Of a stretch of 64,000 nt of DNA, positions 17,384-26,133 are shown piece after piece. Both the position numbers and the translations under genes were made by a program. Source of the DNA: Lachnospiraceae bacterium (lineage in GTDB: Bacteria; Bacillota; Clostridia; Lachnospirales; Lachnospiraceae); the NCBI GenBank assembly GCA_900766925.1, contig CAAFXG010000266.1, forward strand, positions 1-64,000. The letters run 5' to 3'. The notes beneath the pieces are model-generated. The model was given only the letters and a program-made list of their open reading frames with translations, had not been told where the DNA came from and searched no databases. The stretch's first letter is position 1, and every line of letters starts with the position of its first letter.

Positions 17384-18985
17384 TCACTCCCAATCATCAT
17401 TAAGCCAATTCCTGAGTAATGAAGCGACCGCCTCAGGATTTTCATCAACAAACTTTTCAATCTGAACCTTGGTTGCAGACTTATCACTGAATTCAATATC
17501 ATCAAGGCTCTGATTCTCTTTTGTAGTTGCGAGCAATGCTTCTACAGAAAGCTCAGGTTCAACCTCGACAACCTCCTCAGGCTTCATACCCTTAAACACA
17601 ACAAAAAGGAGTAAAAGGCCAATAAGCACGGCAAGCACTATCGAAATAATACTTCTTATAGGAACAGGAGTTTCTTCCTTGTCATAAAAAATAGGAACAA
17701 TTCGCTCCACAACATATATATTTTTCTCTTTAATACCCGTTGCCTTTGCAAGCATTGCAACAAGGTCATCAGCATTAACCGAGATTTCAGCATTCTGATG
17801 TGCTGTCTTAACCTCCGCAAAGGTCTGTTCTGTAAGCAGCCCATCCTTCTCCATCTGCGCCTCATCATATATCTGATACTTTGTCAGATACATTGCCATA
17901 CTTGAATTAGCCATATTAACCTCGCCAACCGGAGAAGTCGTTACAGTTTCAGTGTAGCTAGTTGCATATGTCTCTTTGATAAGATTGAGTGTAGACTCAC
18001 CATTGGCATTATCAAGTAAATTATAGTCTGTTATTTCTTCTCCGTTGGCATCAGTCCCGACTACTCCACCCGTACCATCCGTATTCTCTGCAAGATAGTA
18101 ATAATATGTTTCCTTAGGTCCGGTATCATCTTCATCATTAGAATAATACTCAAGATTACGAATCTCAGTATCCGATAGGTTAATATCAAGATTCGAAGAA
18201 ACCGAAACCTCATCATAAACACCTGAATTGACCATCAGATTCCATAATTTGCTATTATAGTATTCCTCAACCTGCTGTTCAACCAACAATTTATTACTTA
18301 CGGTTGTGCCATTACCTGTTCCGGAAAACAGAAGGGCACCTGTATTATCAATAATAGTTATATCCGAGGTATCAGCATTACCCACACATCCCTTTGCATA
18401 TTCGGCAATGGTATTTGCACTTTCCTTCTTAAAATTGCCATTAATTGTAAGCATGATGCTGACCGATACGCTCTCGTCCTTAGAATATATAGTGTTTGTG
18501 TTATCCGGCAGATTAATTGTAACAGATGCCTTTGAGATACCATCAATACTTGAAATTGTTGTTGCCATGTCAGACTGCAGTTTAATCTTAGCCTTTAACT
18601 TCTTCTCAGAGTCTGTTGTGTTAAAGCTGTTATTAAACAGCCAGTCATTATCAACTCCGCTATAGCTTGCACTTATTCCGTTCTCACCCAAAAGAAGTCT
18701 TGCCTGCGATATCTGTTTTTCATCAACCTCAATTGTAAGTGCATCCTTCGATACCTTGTTTGTAATACCATTTTCATCCAATAATGTTACTGCCTGAGCA
18801 GTTGCTGCAGTATCATCAAAGACTGCAAGTGTAACATAAGACGTTCTGTTTAACAACCAAACAAGTGCTACCAGCGTAATAATTAACGCTGCTAACACTG
18901 AAAAGAAAAGCATTTTCTGCCTTGCAGTATATTTTTTCCAGAATTCAAGTATTTTTGCCGGAAGTTGTCTTATCCATTCCCTCAT
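17384..18985 (-). CDS. fliF: Flagellar MS-ring protein FliF
   Basis: FliF forms the membrane/supramembrane ring. The 533-residue product has two membrane helices (about residues 25-45 and 440-465), a ring-building domain with LLGENGIS and IDGISKASVTINLP, and a C-terminal FliG-binding peptide (EKFVDENPEAVASLLRNWLN). The ATG at 18983-18985 follows GGAGGT by 4-5 bases; a TTG four codons upstream is an alternative reading but overlaps the Shine-Dalgarno itself. Confidence 0.96.
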   Translation of the reverse strand: MREWIRQLPAKILEFWKKYTARQKMLFFSVLAALIITLVALVWLLNRTSYVTLAVFDDTAATAQAVTLLDENGITNKVSKDALTIEVDEKQISQARLLLGENGISASYSGVDNDWLFNNSFNTTDSEKKLKAKIKLQSDMATTISSIDGISKASVTINLPDNTNTIYSKDESVSVSIMLTINGNFKKESANTIAEYAKGCVGNADTSDITIIDNTGALLFSGTGNGTTVSNKLLVEQQVEEYYNSKLWNLMVNSGVYDEVSVSSNLDINLSDTEIRNLEYYSNDEDDTGPKETYYYYLAENTDGTGGVVGTDANGEEITDYNLLDNANGESTLNLIKETYATSYTETVTTSPVGEVNMANSSMAMYLTKYQIYDEAQMEKDGLLTEQTFAEVKTAHQNAEISVNADDLVAMLAKATGIKEKNIYVVERIVPIFYDKEETPVPIRSIISIVLAVLIGLLLLFVVFKGMKPEEVVEVEPELSVEALLATTKENQSLDDIEFSDKSATKVQIEKFVDENPEAVASLLRNWLNDDWE

Positions 18986-19010
18986 AAATACCTCCAAAGG
19001 CTATCATTTA

Positions 19011-19358
19011 TTATAATTGCATATTCATAAGTTCCTTATATGCCGAAACCACTGCATTTGTAACCTTTACTGTGTATTGAAGTGAAATATTTGCTTTTTG
19101 CTGGGCCAGTGCAAGATCATGTATGCTGTCCGTATATCCAAGTGCAAAGCTTATTTCCTCCGACTCGGCTGCCTTCTGTAAAGAGTCTGCCTCCTTATAC
19201 ATATCCACTGCCGCATTCAATATGGCATCAAATGCACTTGTATTGCCCGTTGATGTTGCCTTATCTGCACGTTCAGCAGAGCTGACGCTTTTCAGACTAT
19301 TTATATTATTAAGCGACGTATATTCATCACTAAACAAAGAAACAGGTGTAACTGACAT
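19011..19358 (-). CDS. fliE: Flagellar hook-basal body protein FliE
   Basis: A 115-residue FliE, the adaptor between MS ring and rod. It has the typical helical C-terminus SFALGYTDSIHDLALAQQKA followed by SLQYTVKVTNAVVSAYKELM. Position between flgC and fliF, 12 bases after flgC, is standard. AAGGAGA precedes the ATG. Confidence 0.94.
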   Translation of the reverse strand: MSVTPVSLFSDEYTSLNNINSLKSVSSAERADKATSTGNTSAFDAILNAAVDMYKEADSLQKAAESEEISFALGYTDSIHDLALAQQKANISLQYTVKVTNAVVSAYKELMNMQL

Positions 19359-19370
19359 TTAAATCTCTCC

Positions 19371-19811
19371 TTAACTGCTAAATAATTCCAAGCCCTTAGT
19401 TGCCATCCCCTTAGAAGCATTAAAGGCAGTAACAGATGCCTCATAAGAACGACTTGAATCAATAAGGTTAGTCATCTCTGTAACAGTATCTACATTAGGA
19501 TATTCAACATATCCGTCCTCATTAGCATCAGGATTATCAGGTTCATACACAAGTCTTAAATCTGAAGGGTCCTCAACTACCCTTGCAACCTTGACACCGT
19601 TAGGCTGATAATGACTAAGATAACCATTCAAAACATGATCAAAGGACGTTGTATCCTTCTCCTGAAATACAACCATCTTTCTACGGTATGCTGTTCCGTC
19701 ACCGGTTCTGGTCGTATTTGCGTTTGCTATATTCTCTGCAATAACATCCATGCGAAGCTGTTGAGCTGTCATACCCGTTGCAGAAACATTCATTGCCGAA
19801 AAAACTCCCAT
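19371..19811 (-). CDS. flgC: Flagellar proximal rod protein FlgC
   Basis: FlgC is a proximal rod subunit. The 146-residue product has the rod-protein N-terminus SAMNVSATGMTAQQLRMDVI, then AENIANANTTRTGDG, the FlgC-specific YVEYPNVDTVTEMTNLIDSS and the C-terminal RSYEASVTAFNASKGM. GGAGGGG lies before the ATG. It is 43 bases downstream of flgB. Confidence 0.96.
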   Translation of the reverse strand: MGVFSAMNVSATGMTAQQLRMDVIAENIANANTTRTGDGTAYRRKMVVFQEKDTTSFDHVLNGYLSHYQPNGVKVARVVEDPSDLRLVYEPDNPDANEDGYVEYPNVDTVTEMTNLIDSSRSYEASVTAFNASKGMATKGLELFSS

Positions 19812-19854
19812 TCAAACCCCTCCTGTCGTATAGGCTGATAAAATCATGTATATA

Positions 19855-20250
19855 CTACGAATTACTAAGTACGGATTTATATCTTGAAAACTCCTGATTC
19901 ATCAAATCAACAAGAGCCTGATATTTTATCTGATTCTCAGCAAGATACGCCTCCTCAGTTCCAATATCCACATTATTACCATCAAGTCTGTATGATAATG
20001 ATGAATTATCCGTATAAACCTGAGGGTCAAGAACTGATAAATCCTTATTGGCATTTTTAACGGCTGTGGAAAGATTCCTTTCTCCTCCAAGCTCCGCCTG
20101 TAAAATTGATTCAAAATTCAAATCCTTACGTTTGTAATTTGGAGTATCAACATTAGCAATATTACTTGTAAGTAATTCATTACGAAGGGTTGCCGCATCA
20201 GCAGCTTTGTCCAAAATATTAACATAATTATAAATATTTGTATTAATCAT
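19855..20250 (-). CDS. flgB: Flagellar proximal rod protein FlgB
   Basis: FlgB is a proximal rod subunit and the first gene of the flagellar operon. The 131-residue product has LLTSNIANVDTPNYKRKDLN at the N-terminus and EAYLAENQIKYQALVDLMNQ at the C-terminus. The ATG at 20248-20250 is preceded by GGAGG with a 7-base gap. An upstream ATG at 20328 would add 26 residues that are unlike the family and that overlap a hairpin, so it was rejected. A candidate CodY box lies further upstream. Confidence 0.94.
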   Translation of the reverse strand: MINTNIYNYVNILDKAADAATLRNELLTSNIANVDTPNYKRKDLNFESILQAELGGERNLSTAVKNANKDLSVLDPQVYTDNSSLSYRLDGNNVDIGTEEAYLAENQIKYQALVDLMNQEFSRYKSVLSNS

Positions 20251-20279
20251 GTTACTTCCTCCATTCTTTCTTACACTCG

Positions 20280-20313
20280 AAAAGGACTTATGAGCCTCCT
20301 CACAAATCCTTTT
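20280..20313 (-). terminator. Hairpin between codY and flgB (possible terminator or attenuator)
   Basis: On the minus strand a 15-bp stem with two G-U wobbles (AAAAGGA at the base pairing with TCCTTTT, four-base loop) lies between the codY stop and the flgB ribosome-binding site. The right arm itself ends in TTTT, so termination is plausible but not certain, since no longer T tract follows. Confidence 0.55.
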
Positions 20314-20327
20314 GAATATATCTCGCA

Positions 20328-20342
20328 TATTTTCTGAACATC
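20328..20342. promoter_or_regulatory. Candidate CodY-binding box upstream of flgB
   Basis: The plus-strand 15-mer TATTTTCTGAACATC matches the published CodY consensus AATTTTCWGAAAATT at 12 of 15 positions. It lies 78-92 bases before the flgB start and next to the codY gene. CodY represses flagellar genes in Bacillus subtilis, which makes the place plausible. A 12/15 match in AT-rich DNA can also arise by chance. Confidence 0.45.
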
Positions 20343-20356
20343 CCTTTTCAGAATTA

Positions 20357-21133
20357 CTACTCTTCGATTAAAATACAATTCAATGCTTCAATAATATATC
20401 TGTTATTCACCTCTATGGCTGTTCCCTTCGTGCCCATAGACCTTGAACTTATTACACCGGCACCGGCTAGCTTCTTAATTGCATTCACCAGAGTGGATCT
20501 CGTTATATTATATTTATCTGCCAGCCTGCTTGTAACAAGAACCCCTTTTGACCGGGTAAGCTCCTTAAACATATAGCCTGCAGCTTTAAGCTCCTGCATT
20601 GACAAGGAGCAGGCCGCTGTTCTTGCAGCCTTTTTCTGTATGCTGTCACCAGCATCCTCAATATGTGCATTATGCAGCATCTCCATTGCAACAATAGTGG
20701 CAACATATTCACCAAGAATTATATCGTCAGCTTCATAAGAATTATTAAGTCTATACACAAAAACAGTTCCAAACCTTTCACCTGAGATATCAACAGGGAT
20801 AATCATCGAATCATAATGATCATAATTATCGCCCTCGAAACCCATTAATTCAAGGTTAACATTCTCCTTGGTTGATAATACCGACACAAAGCGCTCATTC
20901 AAATCACTATCAATTCTGTCACCTATTGTCATACCCGGCACATATCCGATTACAGGTACATTATCATCCTCATATACTCCAATAAAGCTTCCATCCGTGT
21001 CAATTATAAGCACATTGGAATAAATCATACTGCCGAACTGCTTGCAGATACAATCTATGTTAATTCCATATTCCGTATTATTATGTAAAAGCTTATTAAT
21101 TTTTCTGGTCTTGTCTAACAACTGGACACTCAT
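20357..21133 (-). CDS. codY: GTP- and branched-chain-amino-acid-sensing transcriptional repressor CodY
   Basis: CodY is the global nutrient sensor of low-GC Gram-positives. The 258-residue product has the N-terminal GAF domain (about residues 1-155) with MIYSNVLIIDTDGSFIGVYE and MTIGDRIDSDLNERFVSVL, and the C-terminal winged helix with the recognition segment ADKYNITRSTLVNAIKKLA followed by GAGVISSRSMGTKGTAIEV. Length is the family norm. Adjacent to flgB as in Bacillus. A promoter (21206-21234) lies in the gap to topA, and a 12-bp palindrome CCTGCATGCAGG (21146-21157) sits just before its ribosome-binding region, which is weak (GGTG). Confidence 0.97.
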   Translation of the reverse strand: MSVQLLDKTRKINKLLHNNTEYGINIDCICKQFGSMIYSNVLIIDTDGSFIGVYEDDNVPVIGYVPGMTIGDRIDSDLNERFVSVLSTKENVNLELMGFEGDNYDHYDSMIIPVDISGERFGTVFVYRLNNSYEADDIILGEYVATIVAMEMLHNAHIEDAGDSIQKKAARTAACSLSMQELKAAGYMFKELTRSKGVLVTSRLADKYNITRSTLVNAIKKLAGAGVISSRSMGTKGTAIEVNNRYIIEALNCILIEE

Positions 21134-21157
21134 ATTTCACCACACCCTGCATGCAGG

Positions 21158-21204
21158 AAAAAAATTATCGTACAGACAGCTTTACCTGCAATCCATACGA
21201 TAAT
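21158..21204 (-). terminator. Intrinsic terminator after topA
   Basis: On the minus strand a perfect 9-bp base stem (arms 21196-21204 and 21164-21172) with a partly paired interior is followed by seven T residues (21158-21164). The upstream arm abuts the -10 box of the codY promoter, so a codY transcript would start within this stem and could not form the full terminator. Confidence 0.75.
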
Positions 21205-21205
21205 C

Positions 21206-21234
21206 ATTCTACCATATATTGAGTTTTTCAGCAA
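21206..21234 (-). promoter_or_regulatory. Sigma-A-type promoter for codY
   Basis: On the minus strand TTGCTG (21229-21234) and TAGAAT (21206-21211) are 17 bases apart. The predicted start of transcription (near 21199) gives a leader of about 65 bases before the codY ATG. Confidence 0.7.
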
Positions 21235-21287
21235 CAAAAATATAAAAAAACACAAAATATATTATTTTATAGCAAAAATCTTCAACT

Positions 21288-23342
21288 CTATGCTTCCTGT
21301 TTACTCTTATTGCAGGAATATCCGCAATTTTCTCCCGCACACAATAATTTATTTCCCTTCTCTACCATGTAGCTTCCACATTGAGGACATACATCTGATA
21401 CAGGTCTTGACCATGACATAAAATCACATTCAGGATTATCAATACAACCAAAATATTTTCTTCCCTTTTTGGTAGCTCTGATTACAATATCTTTCTTACA
21501 CTTAGGGCATGCAACGCCTATCTTCTCGTAATATGGTTTTGTATTTTTACATTCCGGAAAGCCAGGGCATGCAAGAAACTTTCCATGCGGACCATATTTC
21601 ACAACCATCATCCTGCCACACAAATCACATGCAACATCAGATATTTCATCTTCAATTCTGACTGACTCCAGTTCTTTTTCTGCCGCCTTTACAGATTCTG
21701 CCAAATCAGGATAGAAATTTCTTATAACAACCTTCCAGTCCAGCTCTCCATCTCCAATCTTATCCAGAAGAGACTCCACATTAGCTGTAAAGCTCACATC
21801 GACAATAGCAGGAAATGCCTGTGTCATCATCTGATTTACTGCTTCACCAAGCTCCGTCACATACAGATTCTTATTTTCTTTGACAATATATCTTCTGTTA
21901 AGAATAGTTGTAATGGTCGGTGCATAGGTTGAAGGTCTTCCAATACCCAGCTCCTCCATTGATTTAACAAGCAGAGCTTCGGTATAATGCACAGGTGGCT
22001 GCGTAAAATGCTGCTTTGCTTCAATACTCTTCGAGCAAAGAACATCACCCTCATTCATTCCTGATAATCTGTTTTTTTCGCCGAACTCATCATCAGGATT
22101 ATAAACCGCAAGAAAACCCTCAAAGGCAACCTTCGAAGAAGAAGCCTTAAACCTGTATCCGCATATTTCGGCAGTTACCGTCTTTATCTCATATTCCGCC
22201 GACTTCATTCTGCTGGCAAGAAATCTGTTATATATGAGCTGATATAATCTGAACTGGTCTCTTGGAAGCTGTTCCTTAAGCATAGCCGGTGTAATTGTAA
22301 CATCCGTTGGTCTGATTGCCTCATGAGCGTCCTGTATATTTTTGTCCGAATTACCTTTTATTACTTCACCAACATATTCAGCACCAAACTTTGAATTAAT
22401 ATATTCCTTTGCACTCCTGTCAGCTTCATCGGATATTCTTGTTGAATCGGTTCTCAGATAAGTAATAAGGCCTATTGTTCCATGACCTTTTACATCAACA
22501 CCTTCATATAGCTGCTGTGCGATTCTCATTGTCTTACCTGTTGCAAAATTTAATTTTTTACCCGCCTCCTGCTGCAGTGTGCTTGTTGTAAACGGAACCG
22601 GCTGTTTTTTGGTTTTTTTCGATGTTTTTATCTCTTTAATAACAAACTTATTATTGTCACCAATCTCATTTAAAACACTGTCAAGCTCTTGCTTTGACAG
22701 CTTATCCTTAACATAATGAAATTGAATCGGTTTTAATCCGTCTCCATGTGAAAGAAGTGCTTCAATGCTATAGTACTCCTCAGGAATAAAGGCATTTATC
22801 TCATCCTCCCTGTCACAAATAAGCTTAAGGGCTGCGGATTGCACACGTCCTGCGCTAAGTCCACGTTTAATCTTCTGCCACAATAAAGGACTTATTGAAT
22901 ATCCAACCATTCTATCGAGTACTCTTCTTGCCTGCTGTGCATCAACAAGGCTCATGTCAATCTCACGTGCTTCCTTAATGGAAGCCTTAACAGCATTCTT
23001 TGTTATCTCATTAAATGTAATTCGCTTGTATTTCTTATCTTCAAGTTTTAGTGCCACTGACAAATGATATGAAATCGCCTCACCCTCACGGTCAGGGTCA
23101 GTTGCAAGGTATATTTTATCTGCCTTCTTAACCGCCTTGCGCAATGCTGCAAGAAGCTCACCTTTACCACGAATTGTTATATATTTAGGCTCATAATCAT
23201 TATCAAAATCTATTCCCATCTGACTCTTCGGCAAGTCACGCACATGACCATTTGAAGCCATAACCTCATAGCCTGAACCCAAAAATTTTTTTATTGTCTT
23301 AGCTTTAGCGGGTGATTCCACAATAACAAGGTTTTTCGACAT
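21288..23342 (-). CDS. topA: DNA topoisomerase I (type IA)
   Basis: Topoisomerase I relaxes negative supercoils. The 684-residue product has the TOPRIM domain at the N-terminus (LVIVESPAKAKTIKKFLG, ATDPDREGEAI), the catalytic Tyr in GLITYLRTDSTRIS, and three C-terminal zinc ribbons with CDLCGR, CPKCKKD and CPQCGS as first knuckles. Length is typical. It lies 39 bases after dprA in the order yifB-dprA-topA, followed by codY-flgB, close to the Bacillus order but without trmFO, codV and clpQY between. Confidence 0.98.
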   Translation of the reverse strand: MSKNLVIVESPAKAKTIKKFLGSGYEVMASNGHVRDLPKSQMGIDFDNDYEPKYITIRGKGELLAALRKAVKKADKIYLATDPDREGEAISYHLSVALKLEDKKYKRITFNEITKNAVKASIKEAREIDMSLVDAQQARRVLDRMVGYSISPLLWQKIKRGLSAGRVQSAALKLICDREDEINAFIPEEYYSIEALLSHGDGLKPIQFHYVKDKLSKQELDSVLNEIGDNNKFVIKEIKTSKKTKKQPVPFTTSTLQQEAGKKLNFATGKTMRIAQQLYEGVDVKGHGTIGLITYLRTDSTRISDEADRSAKEYINSKFGAEYVGEVIKGNSDKNIQDAHEAIRPTDVTITPAMLKEQLPRDQFRLYQLIYNRFLASRMKSAEYEIKTVTAEICGYRFKASSSKVAFEGFLAVYNPDDEFGEKNRLSGMNEGDVLCSKSIEAKQHFTQPPVHYTEALLVKSMEELGIGRPSTYAPTITTILNRRYIVKENKNLYVTELGEAVNQMMTQAFPAIVDVSFTANVESLLDKIGDGELDWKVVIRNFYPDLAESVKAAEKELESVRIEDEISDVACDLCGRMMVVKYGPHGKFLACPGFPECKNTKPYYEKIGVACPKCKKDIVIRATKKGRKYFGCIDNPECDFMSWSRPVSDVCPQCGSYMVEKGNKLLCAGENCGYSCNKSKQEA

Positions 23343-23381
23343 AAACTATAAGCTCCTTTTTACACTGTAAAACAACACTTA

Positions 23382-24521
23382 TCATACCGCAATAATATAA
23401 TAACCACGCACCGGTTGTTTTATAATCTTTTTTTCTTCCATAATATATAATGTACTTATTACCTTTGTAATGCCCATGCCGGAAATACGTATTATGTCAT
23501 CTATGTACACCGGCTCTAAACCGAGACAACTATACACCATTTTTTCAGCAGGTGCAAGAAATTTTTTTACATTCTCACTTTGAAGCTCAATATCAGAAAC
23601 ATTTAACTCCTTACAATTATCCATAACCACATCATCTTCCCCCTTCAAATCATTTAATATATCATCCGGCTGTGTAACGCATATTGCCCCCTGTTTTATA
23701 AGATTATTAGTGCCCTCACAATTAATATCCATAGCCCTGCCGGGTAATGCATATACAGTCCTCCCCTGTTCAAGTGCCAAGTCCGCGGTAATGAGAGAAC
23801 CACTCTTTTTTTTGGCTTCAACAACAAGTATCCCATCAGACATACCACTAATAATTCGATTTCTGACAGGAAATGTTCCTGCACTCGGCGAAACATCAAG
23901 CCCATATTCAGAAATAATAGCTCCCTTACATTCTATACGTGAAAACAGCTCAGCATTTTCAGCGGGATACGTTACATTTATTCCACAGCCCAGCACTGCA
24001 AGCGTATATCCATCTGCATCCAGCGCACCTATGTGTGCCATGCTATCAATACCTCTCGCCAGTCCGCTAATCACCGAAATTCCCCTTGCCGACAATTCTC
24101 TCGCAAACATTCTTGCCATTTCCCTTCCGTATATATCTGCATTTCTTGACCCTATTATTCCTATACAACTATTATATAAATTCAGCCCGGAATTTAGTCG
24201 TCCTTTTACATACAATATATCCGGAGGATCATATATATTTTTCAGCTTTTGCGGATAACTCTCATCATCAGGAAATGTAAACCATATATTTCTGTCAGAA
24301 AGCTTCTTTAATAATTCATATGTTGAATGTAATTGGCGTGACAAATGGATATTTTCGACCAAATCATTTCTTTTAAGCACTTTAAAAATAGCATCAGCAC
24401 TTGCATCAAAAACTCTTTCAACACTTCCAAATGACTCTAACAGCCTTTTTCTGTATGCATTTCCGATGCCCTTTATGTTATTAAACCATAGGTTGAGAAT
24501 TCTCTTATCTGCCTCAGACAT
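23382..24521 (-). CDS. dprA: DNA-processing protein DprA
   Basis: DprA binds incoming single-stranded DNA and loads RecA in natural transformation; it is also common in non-competent species. The 379-residue product has an N-terminal HhH/SAM-like part (NIKGIGNAYRKRLLESFG), the Rossmann core with GIIGSRNADIYG, SGLARGIDSMAHIGAL and GCGINVTYPAEN, and a C-terminal winged helix (about residues 315-379). It overlaps the end of yifB by 8 bases, so the two are coupled. Confidence 0.96.
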   Translation of the reverse strand: MSEADKRILNLWFNNIKGIGNAYRKRLLESFGSVERVFDASADAIFKVLKRNDLVENIHLSRQLHSTYELLKKLSDRNIWFTFPDDESYPQKLKNIYDPPDILYVKGRLNSGLNLYNSCIGIIGSRNADIYGREMARMFARELSARGISVISGLARGIDSMAHIGALDADGYTLAVLGCGINVTYPAENAELFSRIECKGAIISEYGLDVSPSAGTFPVRNRIISGMSDGILVVEAKKKSGSLITADLALEQGRTVYALPGRAMDINCEGTNNLIKQGAICVTQPDDILNDLKGEDDVVMDNCKELNVSDIELQSENVKKFLAPAEKMVYSCLGLEPVYIDDIIRISGMGITKVISTLYIMEEKKIIKQPVRGYYIIAV

Positions 24522-26043
24522 TAAAATCCTCCTCCCTTACTACACTGCTGTTTCGATAAAAAACAGCCTCCTGTAAATGAATACATTTTATTTCTTCACT
24601 GTTCCCAATATCAGCAATTGTTCTTGCCAGCTTAAGTATTCTGTCGATTCCTCTGGCACTAAGCTCCTTGGTTTTATACGCATCTTCTAAAAATGCCTGT
24701 TCCTTATCTCCAAGTCTGATATACTTTTTCAGAATTTTACCCTCCAATTGAGAATTAAATTTAATATTTTCATCAGCATATCTTCTCCTTTGAATTTCTC
24801 TTGCCGCTTCAACTCTGCACCTTATTGCTGCTGAGCTCTCACCATCCCCCAGCTCAAACAGCTCCTCGTAGGTCACAGGCTTTACTTCTATATTTATATC
24901 AATTCTGTCAAGCAATGCAGTACTCACCTTATTCTGATACCTTTTCTTTTGTAAAGGCGTACAGGTACATTTTTTTGTATTAGCACACGGACATGGATTC
25001 ATTGCTGCTAAAAGCATGAAATCGGCAGGAAATGTATAGGATGCATTCAATCTGGAAACAGAAATACACCTGTCCTCAAGAGGTTGTCTTAATACCTCCA
25101 GAACATTTTTGTTAAACTCAGGTAACTCATCAAGAAACAAAACACCGTTATGAGCAAGTGTAATTTCACCCGGCTTAGGGACAATTCCGCCACCCACTAA
25201 AGCATGTGTTGAAATTGTATGATGCGGTGACCTGAAGGGTCTTTTCCTGATAAGTCCCTCTCTTTCATTTAACAGACCACTTATACTATAGATTTTTGTA
25301 ACCTCAATACTTTCTTCAAATGACAGCTCGGGCATTATTGTAGGCATTCTTTTTGCAAGCATTGATTTTCCTGCACCTGCCACTCCTGTCATAAGCACGT
25401 TATGAAAGCCCGCTGCAGCTATTTCCATTCCTCTTTTCAGCATTTCCTGTCCCTTTATCTCCGAAAAATCCGATGTGGAATTGGTTACAACTTCACAATA
25501 ATCCTGTCTTGTAATCCATGGTTTTATATCTTTTAATCCCTGAATATAGTCTATTGTGTCAGCAAGACTTGTAACGCCAATTACCTCCATTCTCTTCACA
25601 AGTGCTGCCTCATTGCAATTAGCTAACGGAACTATACATCTGGTTATTCCATTATTTCCTGCATGATAAATCATTGGCAAAATACCGTTTACAGGTTTAA
25701 CCTCTCCGTTTAAACTCAGCTCACCTATAATTACAGTTTTATCGATGTCAATTACCGGAATAACACCAATGGCAAGCACCACTGCAATAGCAACAGGAAG
25801 GTCAAAGCCTGAACCGTCTTTTTTAAGATTGGCCGGGGATAAATTGATCGTTATGCGCTTAGGCGGCATATGATAACCTGAATTCTTGAGTGCTGTTCTG
25901 ACCCTTTCGCCGGCTTCCTTAACAGATGAGGACAGATAACCGACCATAGTGAATATTGGCAAACCATCATTCACATCAGCTTCAACACTAATAAGCGTGC
26001 CGTCCACTCCAAGAACGGCACAGCTAATTACTTTACTATACAT
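24514..26043 (-). CDS. comM: YifB/ComM family Mg-chelatase-like AAA+ ATPase
   Basis: A 509-residue ComM-type protein. The N-terminal ChlI/Lon-like fold has VGYLSSSVKEAGERVRTALK, the AAA+ core has the Walker A motif GVAGAGKSMLAKRMP, Walker B in GVLFLDELPEF, and the MNPCPC cysteine motif, followed by the Mg-chelatase C-terminal domain with ARGIDRILKLARTIAD. In Vibrio, ComM is a branch-migration helicase for natural transformation; here the coupling to dprA fits a DNA-recombination role. A consensus promoter lies upstream, and its ribosome-binding site can be covered by a 6-bp stem. Confidence 0.95.
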   Translation of the reverse strand: MYSKVISCAVLGVDGTLISVEADVNDGLPIFTMVGYLSSSVKEAGERVRTALKNSGYHMPPKRITINLSPANLKKDGSGFDLPVAIAVVLAIGVIPVIDIDKTVIIGELSLNGEVKPVNGILPMIYHAGNNGITRCIVPLANCNEAALVKRMEVIGVTSLADTIDYIQGLKDIKPWITRQDYCEVVTNSTSDFSEIKGQEMLKRGMEIAAAGFHNVLMTGVAGAGKSMLAKRMPTIMPELSFEESIEVTKIYSISGLLNEREGLIRKRPFRSPHHTISTHALVGGGIVPKPGEITLAHNGVLFLDELPEFNKNVLEVLRQPLEDRCISVSRLNASYTFPADFMLLAAMNPCPCANTKKCTCTPLQKKRYQNKVSTALLDRIDINIEVKPVTYEELFELGDGESSAAIRCRVEAAREIQRRRYADENIKFNSQLEGKILKKYIRLGDKEQAFLEDAYKTKELSARGIDRILKLARTIADIGNSEEIKCIHLQEAVFYRNSSVVREEDFNV

Positions 26044-26048
26044 ATTAA

Positions 26049-26073
26049 GCTCCTTTTCTACCTCTATAGGAGC
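26049..26073 (-). promoter_or_regulatory. Hairpin covering the yifB ribosome-binding site
   Basis: On the minus strand GCTCCT (ending at 26068) pairs with AGGAGC (26049-26054), which contains the yifB Shine-Dalgarno, with a 13-base loop. The stem lies within the short leader behind the promoter at 26088-26116. Confidence 0.45.
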
Positions 26074-26087
26074 AGACCATATAGTAC

Positions 26088-26116
26088 ATATTATAAATTA
26101 AATTATGTAATGTCAA
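26088..26116 (-). promoter_or_regulatory. Sigma-A promoter for yifB-dprA-topA
   Basis: On the minus strand a perfect TTGACA (26111-26116) is 17 bases from TAATAT (26088-26093). The yifB ATG lies about 45 bases downstream. Confidence 0.8.
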
Positions 26117-26133
26117 TTATTTTCTTATAAACT

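Noticed and set aside
20251..20328. Longer start for flgB (26 extra residues)
   Set aside because: The extension overlaps the hairpin at 20280-20313 and is unlike FlgB; the ATG at 20250 has a good Shine-Dalgarno and begins the family-typical sequence.
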